Below, in pieces: positions 36,190-46,997 of a stretch of 64,000 nt of DNA. Every line of letters begins with the position of its first letter. Position 1 is the first letter of the stretch. The translations under genes and the position numbers were made by a program. Where the stretch lies: the NCBI GenBank assembly GCA_030015575.1, contig JASDDO010000026.1, positions 447,183,096 through 447,247,095 of the forward strand, read 5' to 3'. This DNA is from Agapanthus africanus. Its lineage: Eukaryota > Streptophyta > Magnoliopsida > Asparagales > Amaryllidaceae. Under the pieces are notes generated by a model. The model saw only the letters and a program-made list of their open reading frames with translations, made no database searches and was not told where the DNA came from.

Positions 36190-36205
36190 TCTCTCTCCAG
36201 GTAGC
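36190..36205 (+). promoter_or_regulatory. Acceptor-like site before pol (B3)
   Basis: A CT tract is followed by CCAG and GTAG, then CGACC. Corresponding sites are near 12480-12495 (B1, minus) and 55240-55258 (B4, TAG then CGACC). Confidence 0.5.
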
Positions 36206-36801
36206 GACCATATCACGCCTTAATCAAGATAATAATACGGATACATTGATCAAACCCGCTTGTTATACTGTGCTGGGGAACGTTGGTCCCGCTCCAACTT
36301 ATAATTGTTATAAGACAGAGCAGGAAATTGGGGATTACCAGAATTCCCGTGCCGCCCAAACGAAAAAAGTGCATACTGATGCATCATATTTGGGTGTGTT
36401 CATTACAGAGAACTGTTTCTCAGTATCCTTTGCGTCCTGGGTATGAGATACCGGATCAGGATCCCACATATGTAATCAGTTAAATGGGCTACAGAAAGGT
36501 AAAAAACTGAGAACGGGTGATAAGTTTCATGAGACAGAAAACGGTGCAAGTGTTGCAGCCAAGTCTGTTGGTCACTGTCACCCTGTATTACCAGAATACA
36601 TTGATTCTGAACGAATGTTATTAGATACCGAACCTGATATACAACATCATATCAGTCTCTTTATTAGTAAAGAAAGGATATAATTTTGTATTGCTGGATA
36701 ATGTTTTGAACATTTCCTATATCAAGAGTTGATCGGTTCAGGCACGTTATCTAAAAGCATTGACGTTCTAAATCAAACTACAGTTCTCAGTATACAGAAC
36801 A
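36206..36801 (+). pseudogene. B3 pol, 5' part (knuckle remnant and protease), broken
   Basis: Directly after the acceptor-like site come the B-type opening (ATG changed to ATA), a zinc-knuckle remnant near 36295-36335 (CYKTEQE) and the protease region, where the expected LDTGSGSHIC is frameshifted near 36440-36480. The frame continues in fragments to the C insertion at 36801. There is no gag upstream: the leader runs straight into this remnant, as in B1 and B4. Confidence 0.8.
36797..36801. repeat. Target-site duplication of C (GAACA), left copy
   Basis: It matches GAACA at 46993-46997. B3 sequence continues ...ACAGAACA, CACACAAGAGGAAGAG, as in B4 near 55850-55880. Confidence 0.95.
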
Positions 36802-38904
36802 TGTAAGTCCATATTGCGACCCCCGCTACTTACGGGGAGGCGGAAACGGTATAAAAAACGAATTTTTATCGCAAGAGGCAACATGGACTAAACTATGTCG
36901 GGATCGTTGTCTAAACTAAAACTAGTTAACAAGCTAAAGAGAGTTAGCTACTATGGAGGATGGTTATACCTAAACTTGAACTCCTTCTCTTCTTGTTGTT
37001 GTTCCTCTTTCTTGTTCTTTGTTGAAGCTTGAATGGTTCTCTTCTCGTCGCCTTCTTCTTGCCGAAGATAGATCCACCTTGAAGGTTCGACCTTTGGGCT
37101 CTTCCTCGATCTTTGAGTGAACTAGGGTTTCCGGCTTGCTAAACCTTCATCCTAGAATGAGTAGAGAGTGATTAGGGTTTGCTTTTCTATCTAAAGAGAA
37201 TGATTCTCAACACATGAGAAGGTTTCTCTTTTCAAGAGGAAGAAGAAGATGAAATGAGGAGAGAGAGTGAGAATGATAGAATGAGCTCAATAATTTCTTT
37301 CTTGCAACCATATTGCAAAAGAAAAATGAATTATCTAAATGATAATAATTGAAATAAGAATAGTTGATGGTTATTTTGGAATGACCACTATCATGCTTCT
37401 TTAAATGAAGTGTAAGCATGAATCAAGGAAGACTTTCAAGGCATGAAAGTGGTCAATGGTCAACAAGTCAACCAAAGGTCAACAAGTCAACAAAAAAACA
37501 ACCATAACATAATTCTTATTTAATTACTATTATTAATAGATAATATACAAATCCATTAGGGTTTGGAAAATGATAACTGTCAACTGTGCATACGCACCCG
37601 ATCCGAAACCCTAATGAAAAACCTCATTCTCCGCCTCAAGCAACTGTGCATACACACCTGCATTCTCGTTCCGAGGAACAAGAATACCAAGATATAAAAG
37701 CAACCCCCAAAACATATACCAGTATCTGGCTCAAACCAGAGCCTGCCAGTATAATCCGTCCGGACTCCAAACGTGCACAAGTGCGCGGATGAGAACGAAC
37801 CCTGTCGCAAAACCATGCGACCTCTACTCTGTTTTGCCCAGAGGCGAATACCCTCTGTGTGGGACTCTAAAGACTCGACACTACGCTGGCAGTGGGTTTA
37901 ACCACAGACCGCAAGCGGCACTAGCTGTGCGTAACGGTCCCCAGGTAGATGCCGACAAGAAGGCTGACGAGGTGAAACCCCATCTGAACTCCTACTGAGT
38001 CTGAATGTGACATTCTCCGTACAGTCCGGTCTGTTCGTCTGATACATCGCATGGCGGGCCTAGGGGGCGGTAAAACGTCAGTCCCCCAATAGCGGTACAA
38101 GTCGTGTCGGAGTGAAGCCCAAAACACCCTGAGATAACACTGGAAACCTACCAGTATATCTCGCTTGCCCTGGCCAGGGACTACTCGTGTAATGGCTCTC
38201 CTAGACACAGCGCGATGTCAACCCCCAATACCGGGAGAGACGAATCCTGTCTAACCGTCACTGCCTCCAAATGCTTCGGGACTGCACCCAACCACCACCT
38301 GTTTGCACGACTCCTTTGAGCCGTGGAAGGGTAGTGATCAAAGTGCAGTGGGAACACACTCGAGGCGAAGTGTCAGTGTCAAGTCAGCGGACTAAGCTGT
38401 ACTCATGTCACCTGGGAACTGATAACTGACGATAGGTATAATACCAACCTGTCAGTTCCCGACGAGTCCTGTCCAGTGTACTCGTAACCCAACGAGCACC
38501 CGTATACTATCTCCAGTACGACGTACTGATGGCTGTGGGACAGACCATCTCCCACACTGGGATGAGAAGCGCATACGCTAGTCTACTCCGGAGTATCGAT
38601 GCCCTGTCTCGATAGTCCTACGACTAGGGACCTGTATAAGGATGTGCTTATCGATTACCCAGCCCCCACTAGTGTGACTGCCATCACAACGCTGGTAATC
38701 AAGCAAAGATCCTAAGGGCTCCACTAATGCGTATAAGTGATATACTGAAATAAACACAAGTACACATTGAAGTAGAAACAAACCAAGTAGCATACTACTA
38801 TATTGAGCAAGATTGTTTATACAAGGTGAATATCCCAAGCTTCCATCAAGTAATATACAAACTAGTATGATACAGTAATGGCCTCTAGGGCATATACACT
38901 AACA
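36802..38904 (-). repeat. C 3' LTR (2103 bp)
   Basis: On the minus strand it starts TGTTAGTGTATATGCCC at 38904 and ends ...GACTTACA at 36802. It has the shared LTR core near 38230 and a W-box cluster at 37451-37490. Confidence 0.95.
37451..37490 (-). promoter_or_regulatory. W-box cluster in the C LTR
   Basis: Five GTCAA words on the plus strand (TTGAC on the minus strand) fall in 40 bp, as a near-direct repeat GGTCAACAAGTCAAC. Three have the TTGACC or TTGACT form bound by WRKY factors. The same cluster is in the 5' LTR at 45539-45578, upstream in the element's transcriptional direction of an AT-rich region. Activity is inferred only from the motif. Confidence 0.45.
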
Positions 38905-38918
38905 ATCTCCCACTTGCA
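38905..38918 (-). other. C polypurine tract
   Basis: On the minus strand GTGCAAGTGGGAGAT directly precedes the 3' LTR; it is the same tract as in A3. Confidence 0.9.
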
Positions 38919-41900
38919 CTAAGGCCATGTACTGGCGTATCGAAGACCTATCATCTCGATCAGCCGCTCGAACTGAGTCTGGGGTAGGGCCTTGGTGAAT
39001 GGATCTGCAGTGTTCTCTTCTGAAGCAACCCTCCGAACCTCGATCTCCTTGCGATCCACGATCTCCCTGATCAGGTGATACCGCCTCAAGATATGCCTGG
39101 ATCTCTGATGGGACCTGGGTTCCTTTGCTAAAGCTATAGCCCCGTTGTTGTCGCAATACAGAGGTACTGGGTCAACAATGGACGGAACCACCTGAAGTTC
39201 TTTTAAGAACTTCCTTATCCAGACAGCTTCTTTTGCGGCATCAGATGCAGCGATGTATTCCGCTTCCATAGTCGAGTCTGCAACGGTTTCCTGTTTGGAA
39301 CTCTTCCAACACACCGCCCCTCCGTTGAGGGTAAAGACAAAACCCGACATGGACTTGGAATCATCCTTGTCACTCTGGAAGCTGGAGTCAGCAAAGGCCT
39401 CAATCTGGAGGTCTTTTCCGCCATACACCAAGAACATCTCCTTAGTCCTCCTCAGGTACTTGAGAATGTTCTTTACTGCTATCCAATGTTTCTCCCCAGG
39501 GTTTGACTGATACCGGCTTACTACACTCAGTGCATAAGCTACATCCGGTCTGGTACACAACATCGCATACATTATAGAGCCTACCGCAGAAGCGTAGGGT
39601 ATAATAGACATGCGATCCCTCTCCAAATCAGTCTTGGGAGACATCTCTTTAGAGAGGGTGATCCCGTGACAAGCCGGTAAGTTACCGCGCTTGGAATCTT
39701 CCATACTGAATCTTTTCAGTACGGTGTCGATGTACCTGGACTGTGAAAGTCCTAATATCCTCTTGGATCTATCACGATGGATCCGGATCCCCAGGATGTA
39801 AGAGGCATCACCCAGGTCTTTCATGGAGAACCTGTGTGACAAGAAACCCTTGACAGATTGTAGCATAGGAATGTCATTTCCTATTAAGAGAATGTCATCC
39901 ACGTATAAAACAAGGAATACCACAGTTCTCGCTACAAATCTACTATAGATACACGGTTCATCTGGATTTTTGATAAAGTCAAATTCCTTGACCGTCTCAT
40001 CAAAACAGATGTTCCAACTCCGCGATGCCTGCTTTAGTCCATAGATGGACTTAAGCAACTTGCACACCTTTCCGCTGCTCCCACTCTGAATGAAACCCTC
40101 TGGCTGATCCATATAGACACACTCCTCTAAATTTCCATTTAGAAAAGCGGTTTTTACGTCCATCTGCCAAATCTCATAATCGTGGAAGGCAGCAATGGCA
40201 AGAAGGATCCGAATGGATTTCAGCATAGCCACTGGAGAAAAGGTTTCGTCGTAGTCCAAGCCAGGTCTTTGACGGAAACCCTTTGCTACAAGTCTAGCTT
40301 TATAGGTCTCAACCTGTCCATCTACACCAATCTTCCTTTTGAAGATCCACTTGCATCCTACGGGTTTTACCCCGTCTGGAGCAATGTCCAACGTCCATAC
40401 TTTGTTGGTGTACATGGACTCCATTTCGGTCCGCATTGCATCCAGCCATTTTACCGAGTCAATGCTCTGAACGGCCTGCTGGAAGCTAGTAGGCTCATCA
40501 TAGTCTATGATGCAATCCTCTCTATCCCCGTCCATGAGAAAACCGTAGTATCTCTCGGGCGGATGAGACTTCCTATTACTTCTGCGGAGCGGCATAGGAA
40601 TGTCCTGTTCATTTGAACCCTCTGGTTCCATTAAGCTTTCAGTAATAGTCTGTGGTTCTGGAATTTCTTCCAGTTCTACTGCGCTCCCACTTAATTCTTT
40701 TTCTAAGAACTGATGTTCTAGAAAGTGGGCATGACGAGAAACAAGAACTTTTTGTTCCTCTTCGTAGTAGAAGAGATATCCCTTGGAATTCTTTGGATAT
40801 CCCACAAACTTACACAGTACTGAGCGCGCCTCGAGCTTGTCCGCATGCTGCTTTTTAACAAAAGCTGGACTTCCCCAAGTCTTAATGTGACTGAGATGGG
40901 GTCTCTTCCCACACCACATCTCATATGGTGTAGTAGGCACAGTCTTAGTAGGAACTCGGTTCAAAAGGTACGCAGCTGATTCTAGTGCATACCCCCAGAA
41001 TGATCGCGGTAACTCAGCGTTACTCATCATGGACCGTACCATATCCAATAGGGTCCGGTTCCGTCTCTCCGATACACCGTTATGTTGCGGGGTGTATGGA
41101 GGAGTAAGCTGAGAGAGAATCCCATTCTCTTTTAAATAATTCAGGAACTCGGCACTTAAGTATTCTCCACCTCGATCCGATCTTAGAATCTTGATACTTT
41201 TGCCGGTCTGTTTTTCTACTTCATTCTTAAATTCCTGGAATTTTTCAAAAGATTCTGACTTATGTTTCATTAAGAAGACATAACCGTATCTTGAAAAATC
41301 ATCCGTAAAAGTAATGAAGTAAGAATAACCGCTTCGTGCATGTGTAGACATTGGACCGCACACGTCGCTGTGTACGAGTCCCAAGAGCTCGCTCGCTCTT
41401 ACTCCGTGTCCAGTGAACGGAGTCTTTGTCATCTTTCCTTTGAGACAGGATTGACAAGTGGCATATGATTGATATTCGAACGGATCCAAATATCCTTCTG
41501 TATGTAACTTAGTCAACCTTCTCTCATTGATGTGACCCAGTCTACAATGCCATAAGAAAGTCTGATTAATATCTGGTGACTTTCTTTTGTGTGTATTCTG
41601 GACATTGAAAATCTGTGGTTGGTTTAATACGTATATACCATTGCTCAATGTACCTGACCCAATCAGAACTTGATTAAGGTGAATGTTAACAACATTACTT
41701 ATAAACGCAAATTCATATCCTTCTTTAGAAACCAAAGATACAGAAATGATATTACAAGTTGCGTTGGGTACAAAAAAGCAATTACGCAAAACCAAAATAT
41801 GTCCATCTGACATTCCTAGGTAATAGTCCCCCACGGCTTTAGCATCCATGCTAGCTCTGTTCGCAACTCTGAGGGTCATGTCACCTTCCTTCAAAAACCT

Positions 41901-42869
41901 ACGGTTTCTCAACGCCTGCAAAGAATTACAGATATGAGATCCTGATCCGGTATCCAATACCCAGGAAGTAGAGTTTATAGAAAGACAGTTTTCAATAACA
42001 TACACACCTGAAGCTGAAGCTGCAACCTGCTTCAGTTCCTGTGTCCTGGCTTTCCAAGCCCTGCAATCTTTCTTCCTGTGTCCACTCTTGTGACAATAGA
42101 AGCATTCCTCTTTACCAACAAGCTTCCCCGCTATCTTTGTTGCCTTTTCCTTTCCCTTCGCACCCACTTTACTAACACCGCCCCTTGGTTTGGCGGGGGC
42201 TTTCCTCTTCTTTCCCTTGGCTTTCGCCTTGGACCTAGAAGAAGAAGATCCTCCTACAAACAAAGTGGATGTATCCCTACCCTTCTGTAGGGTGCCCTCT
42301 GCGCTCCTCAGCAGGTTGAGGAGTTCTGAAAGTTCAACTTCCTTTTCTTGCAAGTTGAAATTCAGTATGAACTGGGCGTAAGTGGATGGAAGGGACTGGA
42401 GAATTATATCTGTGTAGAGTTCACTATCCAACGTGGTCCCAAGTTCCGCGAGCTCCTCAGTGTAGCCAATCATCTTAAGCACGTGGTCCGCTACCGATGA
42501 TCCGACGGCCAACTTAGTCGAAAATAACTTCTTCGACACTTCGTATCTTGCGATACGAGACTGCTCTCCATACAGTTCTTTTGTATGAAGAAATATGGAT
42601 TCCAAATCCATATTCTCGTGCCTCCTCTGATGGTCATTGTCCATCGAGGCAAGTACGAGGCATCTGGCCTTCGCGCTGTCAATCTCCCAAGTCTTACGGA
42701 TTTCCTTATCCGCGACGCTGGAGGTGGGACCTGGGACGGGGGGAGCTTTGGTGGTAAGAAGATACCCCAGCTTGTCGTAAGAGATTGCCAATTTGACATT
42801 CCTGAGCCAATCTTTGTAGTTTGGCCCTGTCAATATGTTTTTATCTAGAAGTAACTTAAGTCCAGTCAT
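38919..42869 (-). CDS. C gag-pol polyprotein (complete, ~1316 aa)
   Basis: This single uninterrupted frame encodes the structural and enzymatic proteins of a copia element, acting in cytoplasmic particles and then on nuclear cDNA. I start at ATG 42869; the frame is open 12 codons further (from 42905), but that stretch spans an acceptor-like TGCAG|CGACC site. Residues below are counted from 42905. Gag is about 13-265, with zinc knuckle C268-C271-H276-C281. The protease is D318-T-G-S. The integrase zinc domain is H453/H458/C484/C487, and its core triad is D514, D577, E613 (35 residues between the last two). RT has D916 (WQMDVKTAF) and YVDD at 1001-1004. RNase H has D1173, E1214/E1216 and D1252 (CDNNGA), and the frame ends RYASTWP at 1328. 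Every motif is intact. A helper role for A and B elements is inference. Confidence 0.95.
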   Translation of the reverse strand: MTGLKLLLDKNILTGPNYKDWLRNVKLAISYDKLGYLLTTKAPPVPGPTSSVADKEIRKTWEIDSAKARCLVLASMDNDHQRRHENMDLESIFLHTKELYGEQSRIARYEVSKKLFSTKLAVGSSVADHVLKMIGYTEELAELGTTLDSELYTDIILQSLPSTYAQFILNFNLQEKEVELSELLNLLRSAEGTLQKGRDTSTLFVGGSSSSRSKAKAKGKKRKAPAKPRGGVSKVGAKGKEKATKIAGKLVGKEECFYCHKSGHRKKDCRAWKARTQELKQVAASASGVYVIENCLSINSTSWVLDTGSGSHICNSLQALRNRRFLKEGDMTLRVANRASMDAKAVGDYYLGMSDGHILVLRNCFFVPNATCNIISVSLVSKEGYEFAFISNVVNIHLNQVLIGSGTLSNGIYVLNQPQIFNVQNTHKRKSPDINQTFLWHCRLGHINERRLTKLHTEGYLDPFEYQSYATCQSCLKGKMTKTPFTGHGVRASELLGLVHSDVCGPMSTHARSGYSYFITFTDDFSRYGYVFLMKHKSESFEKFQEFKNEVEKQTGKSIKILRSDRGGEYLSAEFLNYLKENGILSQLTPPYTPQHNGVSERRNRTLLDMVRSMMSNAELPRSFWGYALESAAYLLNRVPTKTVPTTPYEMWCGKRPHLSHIKTWGSPAFVKKQHADKLEARSVLCKFVGYPKNSKGYLFYYEEEQKVLVSRHAHFLEHQFLEKELSGSAVELEEIPEPQTITESLMEPEGSNEQDIPMPLRRSNRKSHPPERYYGFLMDGDREDCIIDYDEPTSFQQAVQSIDSVKWLDAMRTEMESMYTNKVWTLDIAPDGVKPVGCKWIFKRKIGVDGQVETYKARLVAKGFRQRPGLDYDETFSPVAMLKSIRILLAIAAFHDYEIWQMDVKTAFLNGNLEECVYMDQPEGFIQSGSSGKVCKLLKSIYGLKQASRSWNICFDETVKEFDFIKNPDEPCIYSRFVARTVVFLVLYVDDILLIGNDIPMLQSVKGFLSHRFSMKDLGDASYILGIRIHRDRSKRILGLSQSRYIDTVLKRFSMEDSKRGNLPACHGITLSKEMSPKTDLERDRMSIIPYASAVGSIMYAMLCTRPDVAYALSVVSRYQSNPGEKHWIAVKNILKYLRRTKEMFLVYGGKDLQIEAFADSSFQSDKDDSKSMSGFVFTLNGGAVCWKSSKQETVADSTMEAEYIAASDAAKEAVWIRKFLKELQVVPSIVDPVPLYCDNNGAIALAKEPRSHQRSRHILRRYHLIREIVDRKEIEVRRVASEENTADPFTKALPQTQFERLIEMIGLRYASTWP

Positions 42870-42877
42870 TTCGATTT

Positions 42878-42895
42878 GGTCGCTGCAGGGGGAGA
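42878..42895 (-). promoter_or_regulatory. Acceptor-like site just before C gag
   Basis: On the minus strand TTCTTCTCTCCCCCTGCAG is followed by CGACC and, nine bases later, the gag ATG. It is a good match to a plant 3' splice site and aligned with the A and B sites. Confidence 0.55.
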
Positions 42896-44876
42896 GAAGA
42901 AACACTTAGCACGATGCTCTTGCAAGTTTAGAATGGTTTTTAATTTGTCTAAACAGGATGGCTCCCACTGTCTCTCGAATCCCTCCTCAAACCACAAAGG
43001 AAGAATTAGCCGGGATCAATCCCACCGTACAATACTTGCTTAACCGTTCAGCCAGGCCAGTGTCGGTACTTCGAGGGAGGTTTTCCAACGCTTTCGCGAA
43101 GTTCCTTAATTTAAGAACCTCTTTTCCCTGGGGGCGTAGCCCCGCTAACACCTTTCTAGGCACCTACTAGGTTTATAGCATTGATCGTTTAGTGAGAAAT
43201 TTCCCGAGGAGTAGCATATACTCACAGTAGGATCGGGATCCAAATATCATCGCGTGATGAAAATGAAGGAATCCTACCATAATCATCACACTCCAAATGG
43301 TATGCAAATCTAGCAAGTTTCAGTACTTATGAAACTCCCGATGTGGATTTTTGCCCCATGCTCTTATGACCTTGACTTTGGCCAAAATATCATAAGTCAC
43401 ATGTCAAGTTCTTCCCGTCACTTTCCAGGTTAATTTGGATCCATCCGTACATACCCTTGACTTTGGCCAAAATGGCAGCACGACTGTCCCAAACCAACGC
43501 ATCTATCTATGCTACACATGAACACTCAATAGCTACCAATCACTGTGCCTTGACTTTGGCCAAAATACACAGCTTGAATACTATTGCCTATTCATGCGAA
43601 ACGACGGAGGGCTACGAATGGTTTTGGTAAAACCGTGAACGTAGTGAACTTGATATAATCGATGGAACGAGATAGCTTTTAGAAGGAGTGGCTCAAGCTC
43701 CGCATTTAAAAGTTAGTTTTGAAAAGAACCGAGTGGTTTTTCGAAAGTGTTCCATCGACTTAAACTTGGTTTATTATCTTGCATTAGTTCTTTTAATGCG
43801 TGATATTCTTGCATTAGTTCTTTTAATGCGTCCCATCATTTAATTCCTACCATTGCAGAAAACAACCAAAATATGACGTACGCTTATGCCATTCGCATTC
43901 GCCACGGGGTCCCGTCATCACTCGTTAGGTTACTTAACTAACGACAGAGCGGGGGCTGGGCTAGCGCGGCTGTAAAACATAAGCAACGCCTAAATAGAAA
44001 GCAATGATAGACATTACAGATCACAGATGAATACATTGGATATACTAGCAATCCGCATTCCTTTCGAGCCTGAAACGAAAAGCGGATAACACGGTCGCGG
44101 TGAATAGCAAATACCCCACCCAAGACCCCTACGGGTGCGGCAAACTACCCTCCATGTTCCCGGTAGTTTGTGCACCCCACCATGGGTCTATCCTAGGAGC
44201 AAAAACAGTAAAAAGAATTATACAATGACGGCTACAACCCCGACCCGGTTGTGCGGTCAAACAAATAATATAATTACATCAATTTACATTTACAATGAAT
44301 GAAAGAAAAACAAAAGCTCATCTCACATCCACCCCGGCTATTCACCCGCGACAGTCCAACACATTCATATACACATTCCAGAACATTACAGATCATGTAT
44401 AACCCCGACTAATCGACTTATAGCGATTAGCCGACGTTCAATACATGCAAACATCACAGATATAACCAACATAGCCAAAGTGCAGTGAAGTTCGGAAAAA
44501 AATACGGAATTATAGGACCCCAAAAGTGAATTTCAGTTCTGGAAAATCTGGGTACATATAATATATCTTAAAAATCCCAAAACCAACACAGAAGAATACT
44601 GCACGAAAAACGATGCAAAGATGACACCAACTTGCGGCGGTTCCGCGGCCAGATGAGTAGGTGAGGCCGCGGAAGCGCGGCGGTTTGGAGGTAACATGAT
44701 ATCGTTTTTCTTGTGTGTTCTTAGAAAACCCTGAGACGATTTTACAAGTATAAAGTTTTTCAATTTGAGCAGAAAAAATTTCAACAGAAAGTTAGGGTTT
44801 TGATTTTCCGGTTTTGCGCTTTTTCGGTTCCGAACTTCGTTACACCTTACTACCAAGCTAGTTTAAGTTTAGTTAG
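42896..44876 (-). other. C structured leader (about 2 kb)
   Basis: There is no gene. From the PBS side it holds a GC-rich hairpin (44634-44684), the CGTTAG inverted repeat (43923-43943), a duplicated ~30-bp unit with stem GCATTA/TAATGC (43781-43799 and 43811-43829), the three TTGGCCAAAGTCAA hairpins (43543-43572, 43457-43470, 43373-43406), a GGGGC-TAC-GCCCC stem (43131-43143) and the GNRA hairpin (43089-43098). It lacks the TCAC/GTGA blocks of A and B. The 43370-43600 part is close to A3 (by eye about nine in ten bases). Confidence 0.75.
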
Positions 44877-44888
44877 GCTCTGATACCA
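44877..44888 (-). other. C primer-binding site (initiator Met-tRNA)
   Basis: TGGTATCAGAGC on the minus strand, one base from the LTR. Confidence 0.95.
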
Positions 44889-44889
44889 C

Positions 44890-46992
44890 TGTAAGTCCAT
44901 ATTGCGACCCCCGGTACTTACGGGGAGGCGGAAACGGTATAAAAAACGAATTTTTATCGCAAGAGGCAACATGGACTAAACTATGTCGGGATCGTTGTCT
45001 AAACTAAAACTAGTTAACAAGCTAAAGAGAGTTAGCTACTATGGAGGATGGTTATACCTAAACTTGAACTCCTTCTCTTCTTGTTGTTGTTCTTCTTTCT
45101 TGTTCTTTGTTGAAGCTTGAATGGTTCTCTTCTCGTCGCCTTCTTCTTGCCGAAGATAGATCCACCTTGAAGGTTCGACCTTTGGGCTCTTCCTCGATCT
45201 TTGAGTGAACTAGGGTTTCCGGCTTGCTAAACCTTCATCCTAGAATGAGTAGAGAGTGATTAGGGTTTGCTTTTCTATCTAAAGAGAATGATTCTCAACA
45301 CATGAGAAGGTTTCTCTTTTCAAGAGGAAGAAGAAGATGAAATGAGGAGAGAGAGTGAGAATGATAGAATGAGCTCAATAATTTCTTTCTTGCAACCATA
45401 TTGCAAAAGAAAAATGAATTATCTAAATGATAATAATTGAAATAAGAATAGTTGATGGTTATTTTGGAATGACCACTATCATGCTTCTTTAAATGAAGTG
45501 TAAGCATGAATCAAGGAAGACTTTCAAGGCATGAAAGTGGTCAATGGTCAACAAGTCAACCAAAGGTCAACAAGTCAACAAAAAAACAACCATAACATAA
45601 TTCTTATTTAATTACTATTATTAATAGATAATATACAAATCCATTAGGGTTTGGAAAATGATAACTGTCAACTGTGCATACGCACCCGATCCGAAACCCT
45701 AATGAAAAACCTCATTCTCCGCCTCAAGCAACTGTGCATACACACCTGCATTCTCGTTCCGAGGAACAAGAATACCAAGATATAAAAGCAACCCCCAAAA
45801 CATATACCAGTATCTGGCTCAAACCAGAGCCTGCCAGTATAATCCGTCCGGACTCCAAACGTGCACAAGTGCGCGGATGAGAACGAACCCTGTCGCAAAA
45901 CCATGCGACCTCTACTCTGTTTTGCCCAGAGGCGAATACCCTCTGTGTGGGACTCTAAAGACTCGACACTACGCTGGCAGTGGGTTTAACCACAGACTGC
46001 AAGCGGCACTAGCTGTGCGTAACGGTCCCCAGGTAGATGCCGACAAGAAGGCTGACGAGGTGAAACCCCATCTGAACTCCTACTGAGTCTGAATGTGACA
46101 TTCTCCGTACAGTCCGGTCTGTTCGTCTGATACATCGCATGGCGGGCCTAGGGGGCGGTAAAACGTCAGTCCCCCAATAGCGGTACAAGTCGTGTCGGAG
46201 TGAAGCCCAAAACACCCTGAGATAACACTGGAAACCTACCAGTATATCTCGCTTGCCCTGGCCAGGGACTACTCGTGTAATGGCTCTCCTAGACACAGCG
46301 CGATGTCAACCCCCAATACCGGGAGAGACGAATCCTGTCTAACCGTCACTGCCTCCAAATGCTTCGGGACTGCACCCAACCACCACCTGTTTGCACGACT
46401 CCTTTGAGCCGTGGAAGGGTAGTGATCAAAGTGCAGTGGGAACACACTCGAGGCGAAGTGTCAGTGTCAAGTCAGCGGACTAAGCTGTACTCATGTCACC
46501 TGGGAACTGATAACTGACGATAGGTATAATACCAACCTGTCAGTTCCCGACGAGTCCTGTCCAGTGTACTCGTAACCCAACGAGCACCCGTATACTATCT
46601 CCAGTACGACGTACTGATGGCTGTGGGACAGACCATCTCCCACACTGGGATGAGAAGCGCATACGCTAGTCTACTCCGGAGTATCGATGCCCTGTCTCGA
46701 TAGTCCTACGACTAGGGACCTGTATAAGGATGTGCTTATCGATTACCCAGCCCCCACTAGTGTGACTGCCATCACAACGCTGGTAATCAAGCAAAGATCC
46801 TAAGGGCACCACTAATGCGTATAAGTGATATACTGAAATAAACACAAGTACACATTGAAGTAGAAACAAACCAAGTAGCATACTACTATATTGAGCAAGA
46901 TTGTTTATACAAGGTGAATATCCCAAGCTTCCATCAAGTAATATACAAACTAGTATGATACAGTAATGGCCTCTAGGGCATATACACTAACA
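44890..46992 (-). repeat. C 5' LTR (2103 bp)
   Basis: It matches the 3' LTR over its whole length. Differences seen: near 44925, 45092, 45998 and 46806. Confidence 0.95.
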
Positions 46993-46997
46993 GAACA

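Larger units (their letters stand above)
33069..36197 (+). other. B3 structured leader (about 3.1 kb)
   Basis: No gene is seen. In order it holds a GC-rich hairpin (33251-33302), the CGTTAG inverted repeat (34990-35010), a 9-bp stem TTCATTAAT/ATTAATGAA (35098-35118), two TCAC/GTGA blocks (35247-35259 and 35393-35405), three TTGAC-CTCC-GTCAA hairpins (35564-35577, 35659-35672, and 35731-35764 with arms CCTATG/CATAGG), a GNRA-type hairpin CCGTGC-GAAA-GCACGG (35979-35994) and a pyrimidine-rich acceptor-like site at 36190-36205. Except for the GNRA hairpin, which A lacks, the order is the same as in A. Confidence 0.75.
36802..46992 (-). mobile_element. C: complete, apparently autonomous Ty1/copia element
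   Basis: This 10,191-bp element has 2103-bp LTRs (36802-38904 and 44890-46992), flanked by GAACA. By eye the LTRs differ at about four positions and have no indel (constant offset 8088 bp). PBS, leader, one long gag-pol frame and PPT are all present. It is the only element in the window with complete coding capacity, and is young. Lineage is probably Angela/Tork-like from protein wording and LTR length; this is tentative. Confidence 0.95.

Noticed and set aside
38919..39156. Extra frames over the C RNase H region
   Set aside because: They are other-frame shadows of the intact gag-pol frame.
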